From Piscinibacter sp047600445 (lineage in GTDB: Bacteria > Pseudomonadota > Gammaproteobacteria > Burkholderiales > Burkholderiaceae_C): 64,000 nucleotides of DNA. Position 1 is the stretch's first letter. Each line of letters begins with the position of its first letter. Shown here piece after piece: positions 40,305 to 48,275 of this stretch. Under the pieces are notes generated by a model. That model was given only the letters and a program-made list of their open reading frames with translations. It had not been told where the DNA came from and did no database searches. Both the position numbers and the translations under genes were made by a program. Where the stretch lies: contig NZ_JASGKT010000002.1 in assembly GCF_047600445.1 (NCBI RefSeq), positions 868,001 through 932,000 of the forward strand, read 5' to 3'.

Positions 40305-40430
40305 GCCTAACGTTTGAGCTGAGCCGCGGGCGCCGGTATGGCGCTTGGCCCGCCGGATGGATGATGTACCACTCCAGGAGGCGGGCCAAGTGCCATGCCG
40401 GCGCACGTCGGCTCCAGCGAAGGGTTAGGC
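40305..40430 (-). repeat. attC of cassette 4
   Basis: Type I, 126 bp. Confidence 0.95.
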
Positions 40431-40478
40431 CGCATTCCTTAGGGCGCAGGCGATCTACTGTTTAGAACAGATGACACC

Positions 40479-40829
40479 TTAGCGCCGAAGCAGCGAACCC
40501 AAGTACCTAAGGATCTGGGCTACGCCTTCGCGCTTAAGCTCGACGTAGACGGGGTAAAGGTAGACGACGGCAACGAGTGCCGGTGGTATGAGCAAATGAC
40601 GGTACTTGTAAGGGTGATCGCTATCGAACGACATCCAAGCAAGTGCGCAGCCCAACAGGAAGGCGCAAGCCGCAAGTACGTGGAGACGGCGCAGCCTAGA
40701 AACAAGGTCGTCTTTTCCGTCGAGCTTGCTCAGCCGATTGCCAAGGTAAAGCATCGTCGCCGCGATTGCCGAATACACGGCGATCATTCCGAAAACGACA
40801 AGCGCGATGGTGACGGGTGCTTCGTTCAT
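40479..40829 (-). CDS. Three-helix membrane protein (cassette 4)
   Basis: A 116-residue protein (MNEAPVTIALVVFGMIAVYSA...) with helices at about 6-28, 49-67 and 79-96, and a basic tail (LGSLLRR). Family not recognised. Start three bases from the boundary. Confidence 0.66.
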   Translation of the reverse strand: MNEAPVTIALVVFGMIAVYSAIAATMLYLGNRLSKLDGKDDLVSRLRRLHVLAACAFLLGCALAWMSFDSDHPYKYRHLLIPPALVAVVYLYPVYVELKREGVAQILRYLGSLLRR

Positions 40830-40832
40830 GCG

Positions 40833-40958
40833 GCCTAACGTTTGAGCTGAGCGGCCGGAAGCGGCGAGGTGCTTGGGCCGCGAGGCGCAGCATAAGCCTG
40901 AGCGCCTCGCGGCCCAAGTGCCTTGCCGGTGGAGGTCCGCTCGAGCGAAGGGTTAGGC
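40833..40958 (-). repeat. attC of cassette 3
   Basis: 126 bp; GAGCTGAGCGGCCGGAAGCGG left arm, TTGGGCCGCGAGGCG inner arm; a type of its own. Confidence 0.94.
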
Positions 40959-40959
40959 G

Positions 40960-41907
40960 TCACCGCTCATCCTGGAAAGCAGCGTCGTAGAGCGACTTGA
41001 AGACAGTGTCCTGGTTCTCGTCGATGTACTTGGCGAGTGCAGAGTCAATGGATTGAACGAGGTCGCTACGATTCCAGAGGATCGCCCAGATCGCCAGTTC
41101 GACGGGAGTGCCCCGATGCCTGCCGTTTGAGAGGTCATCGGAATAGGCTCGATATGCTTGGCCGACCAAGGCGAAGTCATGTGGGTCCGGCATCTGATGC
41201 GCCAGCAGGCGGTTCTCCGGCGCCGAGAGATCGACCGACTTGTCGAGTCGGTCGAGCCCTTGCTCGTGCAGCTTCGACATGTCCTTGCCGTAGGTTGTGA
41301 CGAACGCCCGCGCGACCGTTTCCTTCATTTCCCACTTCTCAGTCATGTATGACAGAAAGTCGGCCGAGTGATCTGGGGTTCGATCTTGGCGATTGCCATC
41401 CACGTCAAGCGGGACGATCTCCGGCTTGTACGAGAAGCGTGGCGCGTTGGGATCAGGTGGGAGGCAATACAAGGTTCCACCACAGCTGTGCCGCAAGCTA
41501 ACGCAGTTTCCACTGTCATCAAATTGCAGAGGGACTGTCCCGTCAGACCCGCAGGCCAAGCACCTTGGACCGGACTTACGAACCTTGGTTACTCGTATAA
41601 GCCCGTTCAGGCGTTGGACTTCAGCGTCTTCGTCGTTCGAGTTGCCTCCAAGCGCTCGGTCAATGGCGCCGAAGAGTCCCCTGGGGCGGCGAGAGTTGAT
41701 GGCATGCAGCTCGGATTGCAGTTGTTGAGCATCGAGACGTTGCTCGATGTCTCTTATGCCATTGCATCGCCTACACCAACCGAACTCGCGGTGGCCATCG
41801 ACAGTGGAGCCGTCGGCAAGCATGTAGCGCAGCGTTACTGAGCGGCGCTGTAGCACGCCCTCGAAGTCGCAGCCGTGGCAGCGAATTTGACCGGCCGGGG
41901 CGGACAT
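40960..41907 (-). CDS. Zinc-ribbon-type hypothetical protein (cassette 3)
   Basis: A 315-residue protein, the largest cassette gene in the window. The N-terminal third has several Cys pairs (IRCHGCDF, FGWCRRCNGI, PRCLACGS and a later SCGGTLYC) that look like zinc ribbons; the rest is soluble and partly helical (SADFLSYMTEKWEMKETVARAFVTTYG). It starts MSAPAGQIRC just inside the boundary and ends two bases from attC. Family not recognised; nucleic-acid binding is only a guess. Confidence 0.68.
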   Translation of the reverse strand: MSAPAGQIRCHGCDFEGVLQRRSVTLRYMLADGSTVDGHREFGWCRRCNGIRDIEQRLDAQQLQSELHAINSRRPRGLFGAIDRALGGNSNDEDAEVQRLNGLIRVTKVRKSGPRCLACGSDGTVPLQFDDSGNCVSLRHSCGGTLYCLPPDPNAPRFSYKPEIVPLDVDGNRQDRTPDHSADFLSYMTEKWEMKETVARAFVTTYGKDMSKLHEQGLDRLDKSVDLSAPENRLLAHQMPDPHDFALVGQAYRAYSDDLSNGRHRGTPVELAIWAILWNRSDLVQSIDSALAKYIDENQDTVFKSLYDAAFQDER

Positions 41908-41924
41908 GAGTTCTCCTGTGTGAC

Positions 41925-42050
41925 GCCTAACGTTGGAGTTAACCGGACCGCAGCGGCATGCGCCCTGGCCCGCGCGGCGCATGATAAACAAAGGCGTTGC
42001 GCGGGCCAGGGCGCATGCCGCTGCGGGTCCGGTTGAACGACTTGTTAGGC
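41925..42050 (-). repeat. attC of cassette 2
   Basis: 126 bp; GTTGGAGTTAACCGGACCGC left arm and GCGGGTCCGGTTGAACGAC right arm. Confidence 0.94.
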
Positions 42051-42650
42051 CTCGCTCGGCGGTAGGGCATACGTGACCTTGGTGCCGTCTATCTCAATGA
42101 CCCCCTCGGATTGGAGGTGCCGCAGAAGTGCGACAAGCTCCTCCTCTGAGAGTTGCTTCTGGAAGATGGAGTTGACCGTGCTCGTCAGGGTCTTGAGGGT
42201 ACGCGGCTTGGATGCTCCACGTTGTTGAAGGTTGGCAATGACAACACTTGCTTTGTCTGGAACGGACTTGGAGTTGCTGGCCTTGAGCAGCGGAATGTCA
42301 GCGATCGACTTCGATCTGCCTGCGAAAATCTTTCGATCCTTGAGGTGCTGGATCAGCGGGTCGAATCCGGTGTCCTTGGAGATGATGTGAAAGAAGGCGC
42401 TGGCGTCCTGGGCTGCGAGGTTGCCGATGTAGAAGGCAATGTGGAAGTCCAGGGCGTTGGCTCCGTTACCTGCGATCTTTATGTACTGCGCGCGGTCGCC
42501 CAGCTTCTGAGTGGCGGAGGCGATTTCGAACGTGAGCTTGTTCTGGTTGGCGCCAACGAACAAGAGGACGCGAAAATGCTCTGCGTCGAGGCCAGCCAAC
42601 GTGTCGGGCTGGACGTTCTCATAGTCGATCAGGACGTAGTTGGTTCGCAC
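42045..42650 (-). CDS. NYN/PIN-like domain protein (cassette 2)
   Basis: A 201-residue protein. N-terminal NYVLIDYENVQPDTL gives the first acidic residue and the YEN motif of NYN/PIN-like nucleases; GNGANALDFHIAFYIGNLAA and FHIISKDTGFDPLIQHL give the remaining Asp residues of a PIN-type metal site. The C-terminal 70 residues form a small helical domain (LSEEELVALLRHLQSEGVIEIDG), possibly winged-helix. A ribonuclease role is inferred from fold. Stop TAA from attC. Confidence 0.82.
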   Translation of the reverse strand: MRTNYVLIDYENVQPDTLAGLDAEHFRVLLFVGANQNKLTFEIASATQKLGDRAQYIKIAGNGANALDFHIAFYIGNLAAQDASAFFHIISKDTGFDPLIQHLKDRKIFAGRSKSIADIPLLKASNSKSVPDKASVVIANLQQRGASKPRTLKTLTSTVNSIFQKQLSEEELVALLRHLQSEGVIEIDGTKVTYALPPSEA

Positions 42651-42719
42651 GGTCGGGCTGTTTGGATTCTGGCTGTTGGTTTTCGCGGCGTGAGCGTACT
42701 ACGGAACACGGTTTGCGAG

Positions 42720-42845
42720 GCCTAACGTTTGAGCTGAGCCGCAAGCGCCGGTATGGTGCTTGGCCCGCTGGACGGATGATGAACCACTCCGGGAAGCGGG
42801 CCAAGTGCCATGCCGGTGCTTGTCGGCTCCAGCGAAGGGTTAGGC
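42720..42845 (-). repeat. attC of cassette 1
   Basis: Type I, 126 bp. Confidence 0.95.
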
Positions 42846-43400
42846 GTCACTCGGCACCCCGCGCTCTTCTAGAAATTGCTTGATACGTTGCCGGAAGTTC
42901 TCGTGCGGCGCTCGCTGACTTGCACGCTCAAGTACTTGAGTTGCTTCGACGTGCCGACCGAGCCTGTCGAGACACCAGGCATGGCTCTCACAGTACCAAA
43001 CGGAATCAAGCTCCGCATACAAGTTCACTAGGGTTGGTAAGGTGGACATCCGGCGGAGTAGATCCAGCCCTGTATTGGAGAATACCTCCCTGACTTGAGA
43101 GAAGAGGGCCGTTGTGTCGGCGCCGTACTCTATGGTCCACCGTTGCCTCCCTTCGACGTGCAAGCTCAATCCAATGCACATCAATCGCCGGTTGGGAGGT
43201 AGCGAAGCATGAGTAACACACAAGTCAAGCCCGAAGTGAATCGGGCCACAAGGCGAAGCAGGGCCGGACTCTAGGGTTACTGACGTCACCAGACCGTCAT
43301 CGGCCTGCCGTTCACTGCGCCGTCCCTTCTTGCGAAACCCAGCGGGCTTAAGCCACTGCTTGTGAAGCTCGCTGAACAAGGTATCTCGCGGGTCGGTCAT
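42840..43400 (-). CDS. DUF4304-like protein (cassette 1, first after attI)
   Basis: A 186-residue soluble protein (MTDPRDTLFSELHKQWLKPAGFRKKGRRSER...). LKPAGFRKKGRR followed by strand GPIHFGLDLCVTHA and WTIEYGADTTALFSQVREVF fits DUF4304-type proteins; cassette 21 has another. As the most recently inserted cassette it should be best placed for transcription from an integron promoter. Stop TAA from attC, start 12 bases from the attI junction. Confidence 0.75.
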   Translation of the reverse strand: MTDPRDTLFSELHKQWLKPAGFRKKGRRSERQADDGLVTSVTLESGPASPCGPIHFGLDLCVTHASLPPNRRLMCIGLSLHVEGRQRWTIEYGADTTALFSQVREVFSNTGLDLLRRMSTLPTLVNLYAELDSVWYCESHAWCLDRLGRHVEATQVLERASQRAPHENFRQRIKQFLEERGVPSDA

Positions 43401-43412
43401 GTTCTGTGTGAC

Positions 43413-43480
43413 GCCTAACGTGTTTTGTCCCCCACTTTGCCACACCCACCAACAAGTTCCTTCATCTATCCACCTCTTCC
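43413..43480 (-). other. attI recombination site
   Basis: The last GCCTAAC core (43413-43419) joins cassette 1 to sequence that no longer resembles attC (GTGTTTTGTCCCCCACTTTG...). This is the expected attI position between array and integrase. The exact right limit is not visible. Confidence 0.8.
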
Positions 43481-43869
43481 CTCAGCAATTGTTCCTGCGA
43501 CACCGCGATCCGGTGCGCCAGCCCCAGGCTCAGCACGTCGTGCCGCGCCAGCTTCCACAGCCCGGTCTTCGCGTCGAACCAGGCGCCGCGGCGCAGGGCT
43601 TCGCGGCGTAGCCGGGTTTCGCCGTCGCGCAGCTTGAAGGCGACGATCTGGTCGCCGCGCTTGCGCACCATCGTGCGCTCGACGATCAGCTCGATCGTGG
43701 TCAGCCGCTCCTCCCCGCTGCCGCTCGTGCGGTAGCGCACGCACACCAGCCGGTCGCCGTGCAGGCGCATCAGGCGCACCGCGCCGCGCTCGCCGGGTTG
43801 CATGGTCTTGCTCACGTGCCACCACCCGCGTTGGGGGTGCTTGTCGTTTCGGCGTGGCGGCGGCGACAT
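43462..43869 (-). CDS. Unknown gene between attI and intI
   Basis: A 135-residue basic protein on the cassette strand. The core GERGAVRLMRLHGDRLVCVRYR...RLTTIELIVERTMV followed by VAFKLRDGETRLRREALRRGAWFDAKTGLWKLARHDVL resembles a family of small proteins that I have seen beside recombinases and other accessory genes in Burkholderiales; function unknown. GGAG nine bases before the ATG at 43869 decides the start; 43803 (MQPGERG) is an alternative. Its position between attI and intI is unusual, as that space normally holds only promoters. Confidence 0.7.
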   Translation of the reverse strand: MSPPPRRNDKHPQRGWWHVSKTMQPGERGAVRLMRLHGDRLVCVRYRTSGSGEERLTTIELIVERTMVRKRGDQIVAFKLRDGETRLRREALRRGAWFDAKTGLWKLARHDVLSLGLAHRIAVSQEQLLREEVDR

Positions 43870-43892
43870 GACTTCTCGCTCCATTTTGTGGA

Positions 43893-43912
43893 TACTGTAC
43901 AAAAACACAGTT
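43893..43912 (+). promoter_or_regulatory. LexA (SOS) box upstream of intI
   Basis: TACTGTACAAAAACACAGTT matches the CTGT-N8-ACAG LexA operator, including flanking TA and TT. It ends 13 bases before the intI start codon. TGACTT (about 43869-43874) and TACTGT (43893) could be the -35 and -10 of the intI promoter, with the -10 inside the box. It could also affect the divergent gene at 43869. Confidence 0.85.
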
Positions 43913-43925
43913 TCGAAAGCAAGCC

Positions 43926-45005
43926 GTGAGCCCCACCCCAGACGTGACGCCTGCTCCCGCCCCAGCCACCGCCCCTCGTCTGCTCGACCTCCTGCGCACC
44001 CAGGTCCGCGCGCAGCACTACAGCCTGCGCACCGAGCAGGCCTATGTGCACTGGGTGCGCGGCTTCATCCGTTTCCACGGCCTGCGCCATCCGGCCGAGC
44101 TGTCGGGCGCGGAGGTCGAGGCCTTCCTGTCCTGGCTGGCCGTCGAGCGCCGGGTCGCGCCGGCCACGCACCGGCAGGCCTTGTCGGCGCTGCTGTTCCT
44201 CTACCGCAGGGTGCTCGGCCAGCACCTGCCGTGGATGGACGAGATCGGCCGCCCGCAGCGTCCGCCGCGCCTGCCGGTGGTGATGTCGCGCGACGAGGTG
44301 GCGCGCCTGCTCGCCGCGCTCGCGCCCTGGCCGGTGCCGCAGCTCTTCGCCCAGTTGCTCTACGGCACCGGCCTGCGCCTGATGGAAGGGCTGCGCCTGC
44401 GCGTGAAGGACATCGACTTCGAGCGCCGCGCCATCGTCGTGCGCGAGGGCAAGGGCGGCAAGGATCGTGTCGTGATGCTGCCGGCCGCGCTCGAGGCGCC
44501 GCTGCGCGCGCAGCTCGCCCGGGCGCATCGCCAGTGGGAGGCCGACCGCGCCGCCGGCGTCGCCGGTGTGCACCTGCCGCATGCCCTGGCGCGCAAGTAC
44601 CCGCGCGCGGCCGAATCCTGGGCCTGGTTCTGGGTCTTCCCGCAGGCCGCGCTGTCCGTCGATCCGCGCGCGCAGGCGCACCCGCCACAACCGCCACAAC
44701 CGCGCCGCCATCACCTCGGCGAGCAGTCGGTGCAGCGCGCCTTCAAGCAGGCGCTGCGCGAGGCCGGCCTGGCCGACAAGCCCGCCACGCCGCACACGCT
44801 GCGCCATTCCTTCGCGACGCACCTGCTGCAGTCGGGCTACGACATCCGCACCGTGCAGGAATTGCTGGGCCATGCCGACGTCAGCACCACGATGATCTAC
44901 ACCCACGTGCTCAAGCTCGGCGGCGGCGCGGTGCGCAGCCCGCTCGACCAGCTCCTGCGCGAGCCCGCCCCGCCGTGTTACCCGCCGACACCCGCCGCCC
45001 GGTAG
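43926..45005 (+). CDS. intI: Integron integrase IntI
   Basis: A 359-residue tyrosine recombinase starting at GTG (MSPTPDVTPAP...). The N-terminal SAM-like domain includes YSLRTEQAYVHWVRGFIRFHG. Catalytic residues: Arg in YGTGLRLMEGLRL (about residue 155), Lys in GKGGKDR, HTLRHSF (His-x-x-Arg), His in LLGHADV and nucleophile Tyr in MIYTHVL. ARKYPRAAESWAWFWVFP is the extra patch unique to integron integrases. It reads away from the cassettes, as expected. Its last 31 bases overlap dnaE2, so the two are probably co-transcribed under the LexA box. Confidence 0.97.
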   Translation: MSPTPDVTPAPAPATAPRLLDLLRTQVRAQHYSLRTEQAYVHWVRGFIRFHGLRHPAELSGAEVEAFLSWLAVERRVAPATHRQALSALLFLYRRVLGQHLPWMDEIGRPQRPPRLPVVMSRDEVARLLAALAPWPVPQLFAQLLYGTGLRLMEGLRLRVKDIDFERRAIVVREGKGGKDRVVMLPAALEAPLRAQLARAHRQWEADRAAGVAGVHLPHALARKYPRAAESWAWFWVFPQAALSVDPRAQAHPPQPPQPRRHHLGEQSVQRAFKQALREAGLADKPATPHTLRHSFATHLLQSGYDIRTVQELLGHADVSTTMIYTHVLKLGGGAVRSPLDQLLREPAPPCYPPTPAAR

Positions 45006-48000
45006 CCGCCGCGGCACCCGGCGGCCGGCCCGGCCTGCCGGGCTATGCCGAGCTGCATTGCCGCAGCAGCTTCAGCTTCCTCACCGGCGCCTCGCAGCCC
45101 GGCGAGCTGGTGCAGCGCGCCTGGGCGCTCGGTTACGCGGCCCTGGCGATCACCGACGAATGTTCGCTGGCCGGCGTGGTGCGCGCGCACCTGGAGATCG
45201 AAGGCGAACGGGCGCGGCTGCACGACGGTGGCGGCGGCGAAGCGCGCCCGCCGCACCCGCTGCCGCGCCTGATCGTCGGCGCCGAGATGCGGCTGTCGTG
45301 CGGCACCCGCCTGGTCGTGCTCGCGCAGTCGCGGCGCGGCTACGGCAACCTGTCGCACTGGATCACGCTGGCGCGCCGGCGCGCGGCCAAGGGGCAGTAC
45401 CTCGCGCATGCGCGGGATGTCGAAGGCCGCGAGCCGACCGCGCCCTTTCTCGCCGGCCTGCCGGGCTGTTTCGTGCTGCTGGTGCCCGATGCCGCGCAGG
45501 GCGCCGAGGGCGTCGAGGCGCTGCTCGAACGCGCGCGCTGGCTGAAGGCCTGGTTCGACGACGGCGCGCGCGCCGCGATCGCCTTCGAGCGGCTGCTGCA
45601 TCCCGGGGAGGACGCGCTGCGCGCCGATGTGCAGCACGCCGCGCGGGCCAGCGGCCTGCGCATCGTCGCCGCCGGCGACGTGCTGATGCACCTGCGCTCG
45701 CGCAAGGCGCTGCAGGACACGCTCACCGCCGTGCGCCTGAAGCGTCCGCTGGCCGAATGCGGCGCGGCGCTCGCGCCCAACGCCGAGCAGCACCTGCGGT
45801 CGCGCACGCGGCTGGCGCGCCTGTACGAGCCCGGGTGGCTGCAGGCCACGCTGGACGTGGCCGATACCTGCCGCTTCTCGCTGGCCGAGCTGCGCTACGA
45901 ATACCCGCAGGAGCTGGTGCCGCCCGGGCACACGCCGGCCAGCCACCTGCGCGCCTTGGTCGAGGCGGGTTTCCCGGGGCGCTTCCCGCCCGAGCGCTTC
46001 GGCGCCGCCGAGCGCGAGGCGCACCGCCGCCAGATCGAGCACGAGCTGGCGCTGATCGGCCGGCTCGAATACGAGCCTTATTTCCTCACCGTCGCCGACA
46101 TCGTGCGCTGGGCGCGCGAGCAGGGCATCCTGTGCCAGGGCCGCGGCAGCGCGGCCAACTCGCTGGTGTGCTACTGCCTGGGCGTCACCGAGGTCGAGCC
46201 GGGCCAGGCCAGGCTGCTGTTCGAGCGCTTCATCAGCGCCGAGCGCCGCGAGCCGCCCGACATCGACATCGACTTCGAGCACCAGCGCCGCGAGCAGGTC
46301 ATCCAGTACGTCTACCGCAAGTACGGCCGCCACCGCGCCGCGCTGACGGCCGTGGTGATCAGCTACCGCCCGCGCAGCGCGCTGCGCGACGCCGGCCGCG
46401 CGCTGGGCATCGACGAGCAGCGCATCGCCGCGGTCGCCAAGGGGCAGCAGTGGTTCGACGGCCGCGGCGTCGCCGCCGAGCGGCTGCGCGAGAACGGCTT
46501 CGACCCGGCCTCGCCGGTGGTGCGCCAGTGGGTCGCGCTGACGCAGCAGTTGATCGGCTTCCCGCGCCACCTCTCGCAGCACCCCGGCGGCTTCGTCATC
46601 GCGCGCGACCAGATCGAGCAGCTCGTGCCGGTGGAGAACGCCGCGATGCACGGCCGCTCGGTGGTGCAGTGGGACAAGGACGACCTCGACGCGCTCGGGC
46701 TGATCAAGGTCGACATCCTCGCGCTGGGCATGTTGAGCGCGCTGCGGCGCAGCTACGAGCTGATCGGCCGCAAGCTCGGCCATCCGTTCGATGCGCAGCG
46801 GATCCCGCAGGACGACGGCGACACCTACGACATGATCTGCGCCGCCGACACCATCGGCGTGTTCCAGATCGAGAGCCGCGCGCAGATGAGCATGCTGCCG
46901 CGCCTGAAGCCGCGCTGCTACTACGACCTGGTGGTCGAGGTGGCGATCGTGCGGCCCGGGCCGATCCAGGGCGGCATGGTGCATCCGTACCTGAAGAACC
47001 GCGAGCTGGAGAACGGGCAGATCGACTACCCCGAGGCGCTGCGCCCGGCGCTCGAGCGCACGCGGGGCGTGCCGATCTTCCAGGAGCAGGTGATGCAGAT
47101 CGCGATGATCGCCGCCGACTTCACCCCCGGCGAGGCCGACGCGCTGCGCCGCGCGATGGCGGCCTGGAAGCGCAAGGGCGGGCTGGGGCCGTTCCACCAG
47201 CGGCTGGTCGGCCGCATGGTCGAGAAGGGTTACGACCCCGGGTTCTCCGAGCGCATCTTCAAGCAGATGGAAGGTTTCGGCGAATACGGCTTCCCCGAGA
47301 GCCACGCCGCCGGCTTCGCGCAGCTCGCCTACGCCAGCAGTTGGATCAAATGCCACCACCCCGACGTTTTTCTCGCCGCGCTGCTGAACAGCCAGCCGCT
47401 GGGCTTTTACGCGCCGGCGCAACTGGTGCGCGACGCGCGCGCGCACGGCGTCGAGGTGCGGCCGGTGGACGTGCAGCGCAGCGAGGTGGAGACGGTGCTC
47501 GAAGGGCGCATCGACGCGGCGGGCGAGGCCCTGCTGCCGGTGCGCCTGGGGCTGGACCGCATCGGCGGCCTGGGCGCGGCCGCCGCGCAGCGCATCGCCG
47601 CGGCGCGCCGCGCGGGCGGCCTCTTCACCGGCATCGAAGACCTGGCGCGCCGCGCCGAACTCGATGCGCCGGCCTTGCAGGCATTGGCCCGGGCCGATGC
47701 CCTGCGCGCGCTGGCCGGCCACCGCCACCAGGCCGCCTGGGGCGTGGCCGGCGTCGACACGCGCCCCACCGCGCTGCTGCGCGCCACGCGCCTGCGCGAG
47801 GGGCCGCAGGAGGTGGCGCTCGCGCCGCCCAGCGAGGTGCAGGACATGCTGGCCGACTACCGCAGCGTCGGCCTGACGCTGAAGCGCCACCCGATCGCGC
47901 TGCTGCGCGAGCAGCTCGCGCGCTTCAAGGTGCAGCCCGCGGCCGTGCTGAAGACCTACCCCGACGGCCGCCTGGCGCGTGCCAGCGGCATCGTCACGCA

Positions 48001-48250
48001 CCGCCAGCGCCCCGAGACCGCCAAGGACACCACCTTCGTCACGCTCGAAGACGAAACCGGCGTCGTCAACGTGATCGTCTGGCCGCGGGTCTTCGAGGCG
48101 CACCGCCGCGAACTGCTGGGCACGCGGCTGCTCACCGTCTACGGCCGCTGGCAGCGCGAGGGCGAGGTGATGCACCTCGTCGCGATGAAGCTGGTCGACC
48201 ACAGCCCGCTGCTGGCCGGGCTCGTCGCGAAGAGCCGCGACTTCCATTGA
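44975..48250 (+). CDS. dnaE2: Error-prone DNA polymerase DnaE2
   Basis: About 1091 residues from the GTG at 44975, which overlaps the intI end. The N-terminal PHP domain begins YAELHCRSSFSFLTGAS and continues GYAALAITDECSLAG; the C-family palm has the catalytic PDIDIDFEHQRREQVIQYVY; FHQRLVGRMVEKGY..FGEYGFPESHAAGFAQLAYAS is the fingers region; the end has an OB fold (ASGIVTHRQRPETAKDTTFV). Length and ending fit DnaE2, the SOS translesion polymerase that works with ImuA/ImuB, rather than replicative DnaE. imuA/imuB, normally directly upstream, are absent here and replaced by intI. The open frame extends upstream through intI but has no relatedness there. Confidence 0.93.
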   Translation: MLPADTRRPVAAAAPGGRPGLPGYAELHCRSSFSFLTGASQPGELVQRAWALGYAALAITDECSLAGVVRAHLEIEGERARLHDGGGGEARPPHPLPRLIVGAEMRLSCGTRLVVLAQSRRGYGNLSHWITLARRRAAKGQYLAHARDVEGREPTAPFLAGLPGCFVLLVPDAAQGAEGVEALLERARWLKAWFDDGARAAIAFERLLHPGEDALRADVQHAARASGLRIVAAGDVLMHLRSRKALQDTLTAVRLKRPLAECGAALAPNAEQHLRSRTRLARLYEPGWLQATLDVADTCRFSLAELRYEYPQELVPPGHTPASHLRALVEAGFPGRFPPERFGAAEREAHRRQIEHELALIGRLEYEPYFLTVADIVRWAREQGILCQGRGSAANSLVCYCLGVTEVEPGQARLLFERFISAERREPPDIDIDFEHQRREQVIQYVYRKYGRHRAALTAVVISYRPRSALRDAGRALGIDEQRIAAVAKGQQWFDGRGVAAERLRENGFDPASPVVRQWVALTQQLIGFPRHLSQHPGGFVIARDQIEQLVPVENAAMHGRSVVQWDKDDLDALGLIKVDILALGMLSALRRSYELIGRKLGHPFDAQRIPQDDGDTYDMICAADTIGVFQIESRAQMSMLPRLKPRCYYDLVVEVAIVRPGPIQGGMVHPYLKNRELENGQIDYPEALRPALERTRGVPIFQEQVMQIAMIAADFTPGEADALRRAMAAWKRKGGLGPFHQRLVGRMVEKGYDPGFSERIFKQMEGFGEYGFPESHAAGFAQLAYASSWIKCHHPDVFLAALLNSQPLGFYAPAQLVRDARAHGVEVRPVDVQRSEVETVLEGRIDAAGEALLPVRLGLDRIGGLGAAAAQRIAAARRAGGLFTGIEDLARRAELDAPALQALARADALRALAGHRHQAAWGVAGVDTRPTALLRATRLREGPQEVALAPPSEVQDMLADYRSVGLTLKRHPIALLREQLARFKVQPAAVLKTYPDGRLARASGIVTHRQRPETAKDTTFVTLEDETGVVNVIVWPRVFEAHRRELLGTRLLTVYGRWQREGEVMHLVAMKLVDHSPLLAGLVAKSRDFH

Positions 48251-48275
48251 GCCGCGTTGCACCGACAATCCGCGC

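Larger units (their letters stand above)
1..43419 (-). mobile_element. Sedentary chromosomal integron, cassette array (70 cassettes, left end outside window)
   Basis: Seventy attC sites recur every 400-1000 bases. On the window strand each runs from gcctaac (R' core, cut site G^TTAGGC on the minus strand) to gttaggc (R'' core), usually 126-130 bases. They fall into sequence types: type I (arms GTGGCGCTTGGCC / GGCCAAGTGCCATGCC), type II (ACGCCGG..GGCTTGGCC / GGCCAAGCTGGCTTGCC), type III (GAGCTAACCGGCCTGCGG), type IV (GAGCTGAGCTGCGTGC), type V (111 bp) and short 57-60 bp types. The gene of each cassette lies to the right of its attC and is read on the minus strand, away from attI. The strong similarity of most attC sites is typical of chromosomal integrons. 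Array GC is clearly lower than in the chromosome to the right. Confidence 0.97.

Noticed and set aside
1939..42845. Many open frames of 60-200 codons that begin inside attC sites with recurring SSNVR or QTLG segments
   Set aside because: They are translations of the attC repeat joined to part of a cassette; real genes start at a Met or GTG after the boundary.
1..43419. Regularly spaced repeats as a CRISPR array
   Set aside because: Repeat units are 57-130 bases with internal symmetry and gene-sized spacers, and an integron integrase is present.
43802..44974. Open frame upstream of dnaE2 in the same frame, giving an apparent protein of about 1480 residues
   Set aside because: It runs through intI in another phase and translates to low-complexity Ala/Arg/Pro sequence; DnaE2 similarity begins only after 44975, and the intI product is clearly the real one.
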